From Photorhabdus luminescens subsp. luminescens (GTDB lineage Bacteria; Pseudomonadota; Gammaproteobacteria; Enterobacterales; Enterobacteriaceae), in the NCBI RefSeq assembly GCF_001083805.1, contig NZ_JXSK01000002.1:62001-126000 (forward strand): a stretch of 64,000 bases of DNA. Reading direction: 5' to 3'. Under the pieces are notes generated by a model. It did no database searches. It was not told where the DNA came from and was given only the letters and a program-made list of their open reading frames with translations. A program made the position numbers and the translations under genes. Each line of letters starts with the position of its first letter. The stretch's first letter is position 1. Below are positions 53,349-63,239 of this stretch, one piece after another.

Positions 53349-56300
53349 TCATAACCAGCCTTCTTCCGCCACCGAGTTATGCCCCTGATTAACTTGTTCA
53401 GCTAGTTGCAATTGCTTACGCTCAATTATCAGCGCCAGGATTGCTAGATCACTGGCCGTCATAATATCGGCAACGCTGACCGTGACAGCAAAAGTCTGTT
53501 GTATCTGATGTAAAAACCTCAACAAGGTTAATGAATTCCCTCCCAACTCGATAAAAGACGCGGTTAATCTCACCATGCTTAACGGTAATTTCAGTGCGTC
53601 GGCACACAGTTGTACCAATTGTTTTTCAATTTCAGTTTCCGCAATACGATCCAACCCTTGCGTAATACAAGGTTTTGGCTCAGGTAGGGCAGCAAAATTC
53701 ACTTTACCATTAGCTGTGGTTGGGATAGCGGCTATCACAGCATATAGGGTTGGCGCCATATATTCTGGTAATCGGGTTTTCAGTTGCTCTCTTATCGGAG
53801 GGATTACCGCATCTATTTCGGTACCCTCTGGCATAACCAGCCAAGCACCCAGTTGTTTTTCGCCAGTCGCATCGACAATCACTCGCACAATACTTGTCGC
53901 CACGCCATCAATAGCTGACAGTGCTGACTCTATTTCACGAGTTTCGATACGAAAACCTCTGATCTTGACCTGATTATCAAGACGACCGACATAAACCAGT
54001 TCACCATCGTTATTCCAATAAACACGATCACCGGTTTTATATAAACGTACTGCTTGTTCCGGCAAGATAGCCATTTCAACGAACTGGGCCGCATTTTGCT
54101 CTGGGTTATTCACATAACCTAAACTTAAAGCATCACCAGCAATGTAGAGTTCACCAATAACACCCGGCGGCACCAATCCCCCCTGAGAATCCAAAACATA
54201 GGTCTGACAATGTGCCAAAGGACGACCTATCGGCACCACTGCGTCGGTTAAGGCGTCTAACTGGGTGACATCAATAGCAGTCGCGACAATGGTTGTTTCT
54301 GTCGGTCCATAAGTGTTGAATAAACGGATCTCTCCTTGTGTTTTTTGTTGCCATAGCGCCAATAACTCCATTCGCATGGCTTCACCACCGACGATGCATA
54401 CCTTCAAATGTTCAACGAGTTGTTTAACATCGTCGGCAGTTAACTGATACGTCCACTCATGCCATAAGGCTGTGGGGACTGAAATCAGCGTGACTTTTTG
54501 TGCATCAATGAGCTGACATAACTGTTTAACGCTATACGCTGTTTTATGACTATCCAGAACCAGACGACCACCGGAAAATACCGATAACATTAATTCTTCG
54601 ATAAAAATATCAAAACCAATGTTGGCAATTTGCAATACCGTATGGGCAGAATTTGTCGAATAATAACGTTTAACGGCTTCATAATAGCTCAACAAATTGT
54701 GATGACTGATCTTAATGCCCTTAGGCGTGCCCGTTGAACCCGAGGTATACATGATGTAAGCAATACGCTCTGGCGCTGATAATGCGACTTCCTGTGCCAC
54801 AACCGCAGTATCAACCGACTCAATCTCATCAACCATAACAATATTTTGTTCATCAACCGGCAAAGTGCGGCTTTCAGAACGCTGTGAAACAATAAGCTGA
54901 ATATCAGCATCATTAATAATATGGGCAATGCGTTCTGCTGGATAATCGGTTGCCAATGGCACAAACGTTGCGTTCGCCTGCAAAATAGCCAAGACACTAA
55001 TCACCACTTCGGGACTACTTGATAAATAAATACCCACCGTATCATTTACCCCGATGCCCCGCGCAATAAGAAGTGCCGCCAGCTTGTCAGCCGCTAACGC
55101 CAACTGCGTATAATTCATGCTTCCCCAAGGCCCTGACAAGGCCACTTCATCAGGTATCTGATGCGCAACTCGGGCAAATAATTGAGTCAGAGATGTGCAG
55201 TCATTAGCAATAGATGACGCATGACCGGCTAATTGATGCAAGTGTTGGATTTGATCTGGAACTAAATAATCCGCATGCCCTAAGTGATGACGTTGTGAAA
55301 CTAACATCGATTTTATTGCCGTTTCATAATAAGCCAATATTTGGCCCGCCTGATATTGCCTAAACACCGATTGAGTTAACGCCAATTGCAGAACCAGAAA
55401 ACTATTAGCTGAGCTATGATGGCAAACAAAATCATAACCATAACCAACTCGTTCATATTCATGATCATCAGCCTGCTCAGGCTCAACATCCTGAGTTGTC
55501 TGTAATTCATCAGACACATGAAAATCGACATAGTTAAATAAAGCGCCAGAGTAATCACATTTGAATTCCTCTTGCATCACAGCTACTGGATAATGTCGAT
55601 AAGGCCAGCTTGCCGTGCTGTATTCGGTTAATTGCTCAATCAACGACGCCCAGGTTTGTTGATGAATATCTGCATTAACCGGCGGCGTATTCAAGAATAA
55701 TCCAAGACAAGATTCAGCACCTTCCACTTCAAGTCTTCCGTGACTTACTACCGAACTGGTGATGGCATCAGTGCCATTGATTTTCGCTAATACATAAACA
55801 TGTACCGCCAACAGTAATGTGCGCAACGGCACTTTTAATTGCGTCGCCAGTTGTTGCAAATCGTCATGTAAATAAGATAGCTCAAGACGAGCGGAATAAT
55901 GTTGTGTTACTCCTTTTCCAGTCCAGTCAGGAAGTACAGCCGCGTTGGCAATCTGCTGCCAATAAGCTTTGTGTTCAGGACCATCAATAGCAGACAGTTC
56001 TTCAGCAATGTATTCACCGTAATGCGGTAAGTCAGCTCTTGGTGGAATAGAACCGCCAGACAACACCGATAAATAGTTTTCCATGAACTCAACTTTTAGG
56101 TTGGCAACACTCCAACCATCAAGAATGGCATGTTGATGGGACAAAACCAGAGCAAATGTATTATTAGCATCAATAAATACATGAATTCGCCACATTAATT
56201 CATTTTCAACAAAAAAGTTGTTATTTTCCTGTTCCAAACAGTGATCTAATTGATGTTCAAATTCCTGTACGGAAAGGTGGCGGCAATCATTAAGGGTAAC

Positions 56301-59300
56301 CGGCAGAGCAATCGTTTTATGAATATATTGCAACGCTCTTCCTAATTCGAAGTTGTATGTCGCACGCAATAATTCATGGCGTTGTACTATGGCATTAAAT
56401 GCTTGACCAAACGCTTGTTCACTCCACTCTGCATTAATCGAGTAATGTTCTACAATGTGGTAACTTTTATCTTTTAGCTGATGATAAATAGACCCCATTT
56501 GCAAACTCGATAATGAATATGCATCATCCAATGTTGATGGCTCAATCAATGCCGCCCGCTCGTCATCGGTGAGTAATGAAAAAGCGTGATAAGCATCTTT
56601 AGAAGAGACGCTTTTGTTGTTCAAATCAGGTAACTGCTGCGTTATTTCATGAATACTTTGATAAGTCAAAATATCTTTTACACTGAGCGCTAAACCCACC
56701 TGTTTAGCCATCGCAACAACACGCACAATTAATATTGAGTCACCACCCAAAGCAAAGAAATTATCGTAACGACTCACTTTCTCCTGTTTCAAAACCACGG
56801 CAAAAATAGACGCTAATGTTCTTTCAACGTCATTTTGCGGCGCAACGTATTCCGTACTGGTAAAAGCACTGGTTTCCGGCGCAGGTAATTTTTCTTTATC
56901 CACTTTTCCGGTAATACTCACCGGGAAAGCATCCAGACATACAAATGCGCTGGGGATCATGTAATGAGGTAATTGATGCCGTAGCTGTTCTCTGATCTGT
57001 TCAACTAATAACGATTGCGGCGTTTGCAGATAAGCAATAATTTGTTTATTGCCCGGCTCAATTTCCCGTACCACAGCAATAGCATTCTGTACATCAGGCA
57101 ATGCACGCAGCTTGGCATCAATTTCAGCCAGTTCAATACGGAATCCACGCAGTTTTATTTGATCATCATTACGCCCTAAAAACTCCAGAGTCCCATCAGA
57201 TTTTAATCTAGCTTGATCACCGGTGTGATAAATATAACCACAACCGCCAGAAAGGTTGTCTTTAACAAATTTTTGTTGCGTTAATTCGCTATTGCGGTTG
57301 TAACCTCTTGCCAAACCCGGGCCGCCTACCGCAATTTCACCAACCACCCCGATAGGCACAGGCTCGCCATAAGCATCAAGGATATAAATGTGAGTATTGG
57401 CAAACGGCGTACCAATGGGAACATAGGCATCATCAGGTAAAGAGAGGTGCGTCACATCACCGTAACTGGCATCAATCACCGATTCTGTTTGTCCATAAAT
57501 ATTGAAACAACGGGCATCGGCATGCATCAGCTTTTGCAAACGGTTTAAATCACGACCATACCAAGCTTCTGAACCCACTAATATATGGCGCAGGGAATCC
57601 AATTGAACCCTGCTTTGTTCAGCATAATCGAGTAAATTCCTCAGAATGACCGGCACAAAGTCACCCAATGTCACTTGTTGTTGTTCGATAAGCTGATACA
57701 AAGCCTCTGTGGTAATCAAATCCGACTTGCGGCAAATCACTAAGCGACCACCGGTGGTCAAGCTCTTAACGATATCGCCCAGAAAAATATCCACCGCCAA
57801 ACCCGCCATTTGCAATACTGTCGGCGGCTGCTGGAATAAGCCAAATATGGCATCCCAGCCATACAAACGGGCAATCATCGCCGTATGCTCAACCATCACG
57901 CCCTTGGGATGGCCGGTTGTTCCTGAAGTGTAAGTCATGTAGGCCAAATTGGTCGCAGTTGAATGACTCTGCGTCGCCGCAATATTGGTATCAATCCGTG
58001 ACTGGCTTAATATTTCATCCAATCTCCAGACGTTGTACGCCGAAGCCACTTCAATAGGCAAACGCTGAATATCATCAACCACAACCAATGGGGTACCGCT
58101 ATCTTGAAGAATGTATTCAATCCGCGGCAATGGCTGATCAGCATCAAATGGCACATAGGCTAAACCCGCCTTCAAGATGCCAAGTACGGTAATCACTGCG
58201 GCCGCAGTACGATCCATACAAACCGCAATAAAGGTATCCGATGTATAACCTTTGTCTAATAAAAAGTGGGCTACCTGATTCGCTTGCGCATTCACTTGCC
58301 GATAAGTGAGATGAAGCTCGCCGTCAATAACCGCTATTTGTTCTGGACTCCGTTCCATTTGGTCTTCGAACAACTGGTGAATACATTTATCCGCAGGATA
58401 GGGCTGCCAATTGTCATTGATATCACTCAACAGATATTGCCTTTCCTGCTCAGTTAACACCGGCAGTTTAGTCAAAGGCGCTGTTTGATATTGGTCAGTC
58501 ACTAATGCAGACAATAAAGTCAGGAACCGTTGGCTGAATCGGGTTATTGTCGATCGTTCGAATAGTTGACAGTTGTATTCAAAACTAAAATCAAGACCGT
58601 CCTCACTTTCACTGGCATCTAAGGTCAAATCGAACTGGGCGGTAACATGTTCGCTATCAAGATATTCAAATTCAACGTTACTCAATTGCAATACCTTGGA
58701 TTCATTGGTATCCATTGAGAATACGATTTGGAAGAGCGGCGAATAACTTGTACTCCGCTCCGGCTGCATTTTCTCAACCAACAATTCAAACGGCAGTAAC
58801 TGATGCGCTTGAGCATCAATATTAACCTGACGAATATGTGACAGATATTCAGCAAAAGTGAGATTTGCCTGGTATTTGGTGCGCAGCACTAGCATATTGA
58901 CGAAAAAGCCGATAAGCGGCTCCACTTCCGCCTGCAAACGATTCGCAACCGGCGTCCCGATGACAATATCCTTGCTTTGACCATGACGGGCAAGTAACAG
59001 GGTAAATGCAGCATGCAATACCACAAACAGACTCGTATTATGTTGACTGGCAAGGGATTTAAGTCCAATCAAAAGAGACTTGTCAGCACTAAATTCAAGT
59101 AACCCGCCACGGCTGCCAAGTTGTAATGGACGCGGGTAATCCAACGGCAAGTCGTGTACAGGCGGCAACTCATTAAGCTGAGTTAACCAGTAGTTAAGAT
59201 CCGTTTGTAACGTTTCACCCTGTAGTTGTTGCCGTTGCCAGACAGCATAATCTTTATATTGAATGGGTAGCGATGGCAAAGCCGGTTGCTGGCGACCCTC

Positions 59301-62300
59301 AAGCAGTTGGCTGTATATGTTGACAAATTCATCAGCAAGCACGTTGATTGACCAACCATCTGATGCGATATGGTGCATATTGAATACCATAACACTCTGA
59401 TCTTCGGCTATTTTTAGATAGGCCGCTCGCAGCATGACATCGTTAGCCAAATCAAATGCCTGCTCCGCATGCCGCTGAATAAATTCTTGCACTTGCTGTT
59501 GGCCGCTTTTTTCCCCAAGGCTTTGATAGTCAACACGGTCGATCTTCACAGTTACCTTGTCCAACACTTCCTGCCATGCACCAGCGGTATCATGCCGATA
59601 GACCGTTCGCAGCACCTGATGGCGTTGAACAATCATGTTTATCGCACGTTCAGCGATAGCGAGATTGAAGTCCCCTTTAATGGTTAATGCCAACGGCATA
59701 TTGTATTGAGGCGTTTGTCCATCTAACTGGTCAATAAACCAAAGCCGTTGCTGAGCAAACGACAATGGCAGCCGCGCCATTTCAGCTCTTGCCATTTCAA
59801 CTCTTGCCATCTCAACTCTTGCCATTTCAACTCTTGCCATTTCAACTCTTGTCATTTCAACTACAGGCGTAATTGGCGCTATCACTGCATTGCTGTTAGT
59901 TGCTGTCTGTTGTTCAGCGATCAATTGTGCGAAGTCAGCCAAGGTTTGACTTTCAAACACTACCCGAACAGAGATCTGTACGGCCAAGGTTTTCTTGATT
60001 TCCGATACCAATTTAATCGCCAACAGGGAATGTCCCCCTAGCTTGAAAAAGTTATCGGTACGGCCCACTTTAGGGTGGCCTAACAACTGCTGCCACATAT
60101 CAGCCAGTTGTTCTTCCAGTTCCCCCTGCGGCAGGCAATAATTCTCTGGTAACGGCTCTTGCGTCTCTACACTCAGTAACGCTTTGTAGTCAACTTTACC
60201 GTTTACCGTCATTGGAATGCTGGTTAGCGAAATAAAGGCATTGGGAACCATATATTCCGGCAAGGTTTGGCTTATTTGTTCCTTCAACGCCACTGGCTCC
60301 AGCGGAGCGTCCGCAACGTAGTATGCAACCAGTTGTTTATTGCCGTTAAGCTCATCCGCAGTGACAACCGCCTGCCTCACCCCATCAATCGCAATAAGTT
60401 GGTTCTCAATCTCACCTAGCTCAATGCGGAAACCCCGAATTTTTATCTGGCTATCCTTCCGCCCGATATATTCAATTTCACCATGAACATTAAACCTCGC
60501 CAAATCGCCAGTCCGGTAAAGCCGCTCAACCTCACCGTCGAAAAAAGCAACCTGGATAAAACTTTTCTGCTGCTCCTCAGGTCGGTTTAAGTAACCTCGG
60601 GAAACGCCTTTACCACCAACCACTAATTCACCAATGACACCTTGCGGCGCCAAATTCAAATGTTCATCAACAATATAGGCTTTAACATGACCACATACCC
60701 TGCCAATGGGAACCGATTGTTCAATCTGCAATGCGGATTCAATCAAGTAGTAACTCGCCAAGACGGTTGTTTCGGTCGGCCCGTAGGTGTTCATCACCGG
60801 AGGACGGTTTGCTGATGCGAACCAATGCCTGACAATTTCAGCATTAATTGCTTCACCGCCAACGATAACCAACCGTAGTGTGTCAGGCGCCAAAGCGTCG
60901 CCACTACTTACCTGATGCCAAAATGCAGTGGGTAAGCTCATTACGGTGATGTTGTGTTGACAACACTGTTGCCAAAATAGGTCAGCGCTGTTCAACCAAT
61001 CATCGTTCCTCAATACTAAAGCGGCCCCTGCACATAGGGTGACAAAACACTCTTCAATGGAAATATCAAATGCAAATGAGGAGAACTGTAATACGTTGTC
61101 GTCAGGTTTAACGGAATACATTGCCAATGCTGCCGCCACAAAATGGCTCAACTGCGTATGCTCTACCATGACCCCTTTAGGCTTGCCCGTCGATCCAGAG
61201 GTATACATGACGTAAGCAAGTTCATCCAAGCTCTGGTTGATATTCGGATTATCAGATGCAGTCCCTAAAAATGGCTCCATTTCCGAGGTTAACAGCTCAA
61301 CAATGACATTCAGTTCAGCAAACTTGTCTGCATATGCGTTGTTCGTCAACACAACCGCCGGTTGGCAATCCGCAATAATGTGCTGGATTCGGGACTGAGG
61401 GTTGTCAACGTCAATGGGGGTGTAAGCGGCGCCTGCTTTCAGTACCGCCAATATACTGATAATCATCTCAGGGGAACGCGGTAAACATAACGCGACAATA
61501 TTGCCCGGCCTAACCCCCTTTTCGATTAGGTGATGCGCCAATCGATTAGCCCGCTGGTTCAACTCGCGATATGTCAGGGTTTGATTTTCCCCTGCAACCT
61601 GCCATACCAAAGCGGTGGCATCGGATCTTTGTGCTGCCTGACGTTCAAACTGGCATTGCACAGTTTCTGCCGTTGTCGCGATAGAAGATGGTAGCGCCAG
61701 TTGTCGCCCTAAACGGCGCTTTTCGTCTTCATCCAACAGCGCTAAAGAGTCTAATGTTTTATAAGGATTTTTGGCGATATCAATCAATAAGATTTCAAAC
61801 GATTTGAGTAACCTTGCAATAGTGTGTTCATGGAATAGGCTACTGTTGTACACCACTTCAAACAGAATCGTGTCACTGTCATCAATCGCATCGAGTTCCA
61901 AATCAAATTTAGAGAATGCTTCCCCCGAAGATACCGGGGTGAACACCACGTCATCCAATCTCGATTCACCAGCCTCAGTCGTATCCATTGTGAACATGAA
62001 CTGGAATATCGGTGAATAAGCGATGTTCCGACTCACCGCCAATTTCTCCACCAGAACATCAAACGGCAAATCCTGATTCATTTGTGCTTCAATGTTGACT
62101 TGCTTTACATGCTGCAAAAACTGCATGAAATCAATCTTGCCCTGATATTCGGTTCTCAACGCCAGCGTATTGACAAACAACCCGAGCAGTGACTGTAACT
62201 CTTTTTGTTTCCGGTTAGTGGCCGGTGTACCAATGACAATATCCGTTTGCTGGCTGTAGCGAGCGATAAATACTGAAAATGCGGCGTGCAATAACATAAA

Positions 62301-63239
62301 CAGGGTCGCGCCGGCATTGCCTGCATGCTTACGCAACATCGCCGAAGATTGCCGATCCAATCGGAATCGCACCTTAACACCATAGTTGGTCTGTTTCACC
62401 GGCCGCGGAAAATCCAATGGAAATTGGTGAACTTGCGGTATATCCGCTAGTTTTTGTCGCCAATAATCAAGTTGCGCATCAAACACCCCGTCAGCAATCC
62501 ATGACTGCTGAGTGTAAGCATAATCTGCATATTGCACGGGTAATACGGGCAAGGACTCCGGCAGATTCTGCTTAATCGCTTGATAATGGGTGACAAATTC
62601 TTCCATCAATAGAGAGAAAGACAATCCGTCTCCAGCAATATGGTGCAAGTTGATGATAAGAAATTGCCGCTGAGTATCCGTTGTAAAAAAGTCGATCCGG
62701 ACCATTAGGTCCTTTCGTAAGTCAAACGGAGCAGCAACATACTGATAAAATATTGCTTTCAGTTCGGCAGGGTCACATGTCAAGTGCCGAACATTGATCT
62801 TTGCCTTAACATTTGACTGAATCTCTTGCCATACTTCTCCCTGTTCTTCTCGGTAAACTGAGCGCAACACTTCATGGCGTTCGACAATGCGTTGCATGAC
62901 TTTTTCAGCAATCGTTAAATCGAACGCGCCACTCACTTCCAACACCGTCGCCATATTGTAATGTTCGCTGCTGCCAAAGAGCTGGTCGATGAACCACAGG
63001 CGTTGTTGTGCAAAAGAAAGAGGTAACCGAGTCAGCCCTCTATCGACAGTCTTGATCGGTAATGGATTTGATTGTTGCCCTTGCAGATACGCAATAATCT
63101 CTGCCTTATGCATTCTCAACTCAGTAATCATATCTTGCGATACTGCGCCTTTAGGCGCGTTCAGCTTAAGCGAGTCAGATTCAAGGTATACCATAATGTC
63201 TTGCTGTTTTAAGTCAGCTAAAAATGCGGCGATATTCAC
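53349..63239 (-). CDS. Three-module nonribosomal peptide synthetase
   Basis: 3296 residues, GTG start at 63239 overlapping the upstream stop (GTGA). Order: TubC-like docking domain (1-55); C1 (about 70-520, HHIAGDG at 199-205); A1 (about 530-1030); T1 (Ser1071 in LGGHS); a tandem-repeat linker (1127-1156); C2 (1157-1600, HHIASDG at 1289-1295); A2 (1620-2120); T2 (Ser2168, LGGDS); C3 (2238-2660, altered QHAILDG at 2369-2375); A3 (about 2720-3190); T3 (Ser3236, LGGNS). No epimerase or TE. By-eye pocket codes: A1 DIESIGTVLK, A3 DIESIGTIVK (basic-residue type, compare a Lys code DAESIGSVCK as I recall), A2 DIGDIVIID, no match recalled. Product is passed to the separate TE protein. Confidence 0.93.
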   Translation of the reverse strand: MNIAAFLADLKQQDIMVYLESDSLKLNAPKGAVSQDMITELRMHKAEIIAYLQGQQSNPLPIKTVDRGLTRLPLSFAQQRLWFIDQLFGSSEHYNMATVLEVSGAFDLTIAEKVMQRIVERHEVLRSVYREEQGEVWQEIQSNVKAKINVRHLTCDPAELKAIFYQYVAAPFDLRKDLMVRIDFFTTDTQRQFLIINLHHIAGDGLSFSLLMEEFVTHYQAIKQNLPESLPVLPVQYADYAYTQQSWIADGVFDAQLDYWRQKLADIPQVHQFPLDFPRPVKQTNYGVKVRFRLDRQSSAMLRKHAGNAGATLFMLLHAAFSVFIARYSQQTDIVIGTPATNRKQKELQSLLGLFVNTLALRTEYQGKIDFMQFLQHVKQVNIEAQMNQDLPFDVLVEKLAVSRNIAYSPIFQFMFTMDTTEAGESRLDDVVFTPVSSGEAFSKFDLELDAIDDSDTILFEVVYNSSLFHEHTIARLLKSFEILLIDIAKNPYKTLDSLALLDEDEKRRLGRQLALPSSIATTAETVQCQFERQAAQRSDATALVWQVAGENQTLTYRELNQRANRLAHHLIEKGVRPGNIVALCLPRSPEMIISILAVLKAGAAYTPIDVDNPQSRIQHIIADCQPAVVLTNNAYADKFAELNVIVELLTSEMEPFLGTASDNPNINQSLDELAYVMYTSGSTGKPKGVMVEHTQLSHFVAAALAMYSVKPDDNVLQFSSFAFDISIEECFVTLCAGAALVLRNDDWLNSADLFWQQCCQHNITVMSLPTAFWHQVSSGDALAPDTLRLVIVGGEAINAEIVRHWFASANRPPVMNTYGPTETTVLASYYLIESALQIEQSVPIGRVCGHVKAYIVDEHLNLAPQGVIGELVVGGKGVSRGYLNRPEEQQKSFIQVAFFDGEVERLYRTGDLARFNVHGEIEYIGRKDSQIKIRGFRIELGEIENQLIAIDGVRQAVVTADELNGNKQLVAYYVADAPLEPVALKEQISQTLPEYMVPNAFISLTSIPMTVNGKVDYKALLSVETQEPLPENYCLPQGELEEQLADMWQQLLGHPKVGRTDNFFKLGGHSLLAIKLVSEIKKTLAVQISVRVVFESQTLADFAQLIAEQQTATNSNAVIAPITPVVEMTRVEMARVEMARVEMARVEMARAEMARLPLSFAQQRLWFIDQLDGQTPQYNMPLALTIKGDFNLAIAERAINMIVQRHQVLRTVYRHDTAGAWQEVLDKVTVKIDRVDYQSLGEKSGQQQVQEFIQRHAEQAFDLANDVMLRAAYLKIAEDQSVMVFNMHHIASDGWSINVLADEFVNIYSQLLEGRQQPALPSLPIQYKDYAVWQRQQLQGETLQTDLNYWLTQLNELPPVHDLPLDYPRPLQLGSRGGLLEFSADKSLLIGLKSLASQHNTSLFVVLHAAFTLLLARHGQSKDIVIGTPVANRLQAEVEPLIGFFVNMLVLRTKYQANLTFAEYLSHIRQVNIDAQAHQLLPFELLVEKMQPERSTSYSPLFQIVFSMDTNESKVLQLSNVEFEYLDSEHVTAQFDLTLDASESEDGLDFSFEYNCQLFERSTITRFSQRFLTLLSALVTDQYQTAPLTKLPVLTEQERQYLLSDINDNWQPYPADKCIHQLFEDQMERSPEQIAVIDGELHLTYRQVNAQANQVAHFLLDKGYTSDTFIAVCMDRTAAAVITVLGILKAGLAYVPFDADQPLPRIEYILQDSGTPLVVVDDIQRLPIEVASAYNVWRLDEILSQSRIDTNIAATQSHSTATNLAYMTYTSGTTGHPKGVMVEHTAMIARLYGWDAIFGLFQQPPTVLQMAGLAVDIFLGDIVKSLTTGGRLVICRKSDLITTEALYQLIEQQQVTLGDFVPVILRNLLDYAEQSRVQLDSLRHILVGSEAWYGRDLNRLQKLMHADARCFNIYGQTESVIDASYGDVTHLSLPDDAYVPIGTPFANTHIYILDAYGEPVPIGVVGEIAVGGPGLARGYNRNSELTQQKFVKDNLSGGCGYIYHTGDQARLKSDGTLEFLGRNDDQIKLRGFRIELAEIDAKLRALPDVQNAIAVVREIEPGNKQIIAYLQTPQSLLVEQIREQLRHQLPHYMIPSAFVCLDAFPVSITGKVDKEKLPAPETSAFTSTEYVAPQNDVERTLASIFAVVLKQEKVSRYDNFFALGGDSILIVRVVAMAKQVGLALSVKDILTYQSIHEITQQLPDLNNKSVSSKDAYHAFSLLTDDERAALIEPSTLDDAYSLSSLQMGSIYHQLKDKSYHIVEHYSINAEWSEQAFGQAFNAIVQRHELLRATYNFELGRALQYIHKTIALPVTLNDCRHLSVQEFEHQLDHCLEQENNNFFVENELMWRIHVFIDANNTFALVLSHQHAILDGWSVANLKVEFMENYLSVLSGGSIPPRADLPHYGEYIAEELSAIDGPEHKAYWQQIANAAVLPDWTGKGVTQHYSARLELSYLHDDLQQLATQLKVPLRTLLLAVHVYVLAKINGTDAITSSVVSHGRLEVEGAESCLGLFLNTPPVNADIHQQTWASLIEQLTEYSTASWPYRHYPVAVMQEEFKCDYSGALFNYVDFHVSDELQTTQDVEPEQADDHEYERVGYGYDFVCHHSSANSFLVLQLALTQSVFRQYQAGQILAYYETAIKSMLVSQRHHLGHADYLVPDQIQHLHQLAGHASSIANDCTSLTQLFARVAHQIPDEVALSGPWGSMNYTQLALAADKLAALLIARGIGVNDTVGIYLSSSPEVVISVLAILQANATFVPLATDYPAERIAHIINDADIQLIVSQRSESRTLPVDEQNIVMVDEIESVDTAVVAQEVALSAPERIAYIMYTSGSTGTPKGIKISHHNLLSYYEAVKRYYSTNSAHTVLQIANIGFDIFIEELMLSVFSGGRLVLDSHKTAYSVKQLCQLIDAQKVTLISVPTALWHEWTYQLTADDVKQLVEHLKVCIVGGEAMRMELLALWQQKTQGEIRLFNTYGPTETTIVATAIDVTQLDALTDAVVPIGRPLAHCQTYVLDSQGGLVPPGVIGELYIAGDALSLGYVNNPEQNAAQFVEMAILPEQAVRLYKTGDRVYWNNDGELVYVGRLDNQVKIRGFRIETREIESALSAIDGVATSIVRVIVDATGEKQLGAWLVMPEGTEIDAVIPPIREQLKTRLPEYMAPTLYAVIAAIPTTANGKVNFAALPEPKPCITQGLDRIAETEIEKQLVQLCADALKLPLSMVRLTASFIELGGNSLTLLRFLHQIQQTFAVTVSVADIMTASDLAILALIIERKQLQLAEQVNQGHNSVAEEGWL
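59776..59862 (-). repeat. 15-bp tandem repeat in the T1-C2 linker of the NRPS
   Basis: Six units of GCCATTTCAACTCTT (with small changes) run from 59776 to 59862. In protein they give repeated Val-Glu-Met-Ala-Arg (residues about 1127-1156) between the first carrier domain and the second condensation domain. The period is 5 codons, so copy change would lengthen or shorten the linker without a frameshift. Confidence 0.9.

Noticed and set aside
53349-63239. Epimerisation domains in the NRPS
   Set aside because: No E-domain motif is seen between T and C domains; T2 is of GGDS type but is followed directly by a condensation domain.
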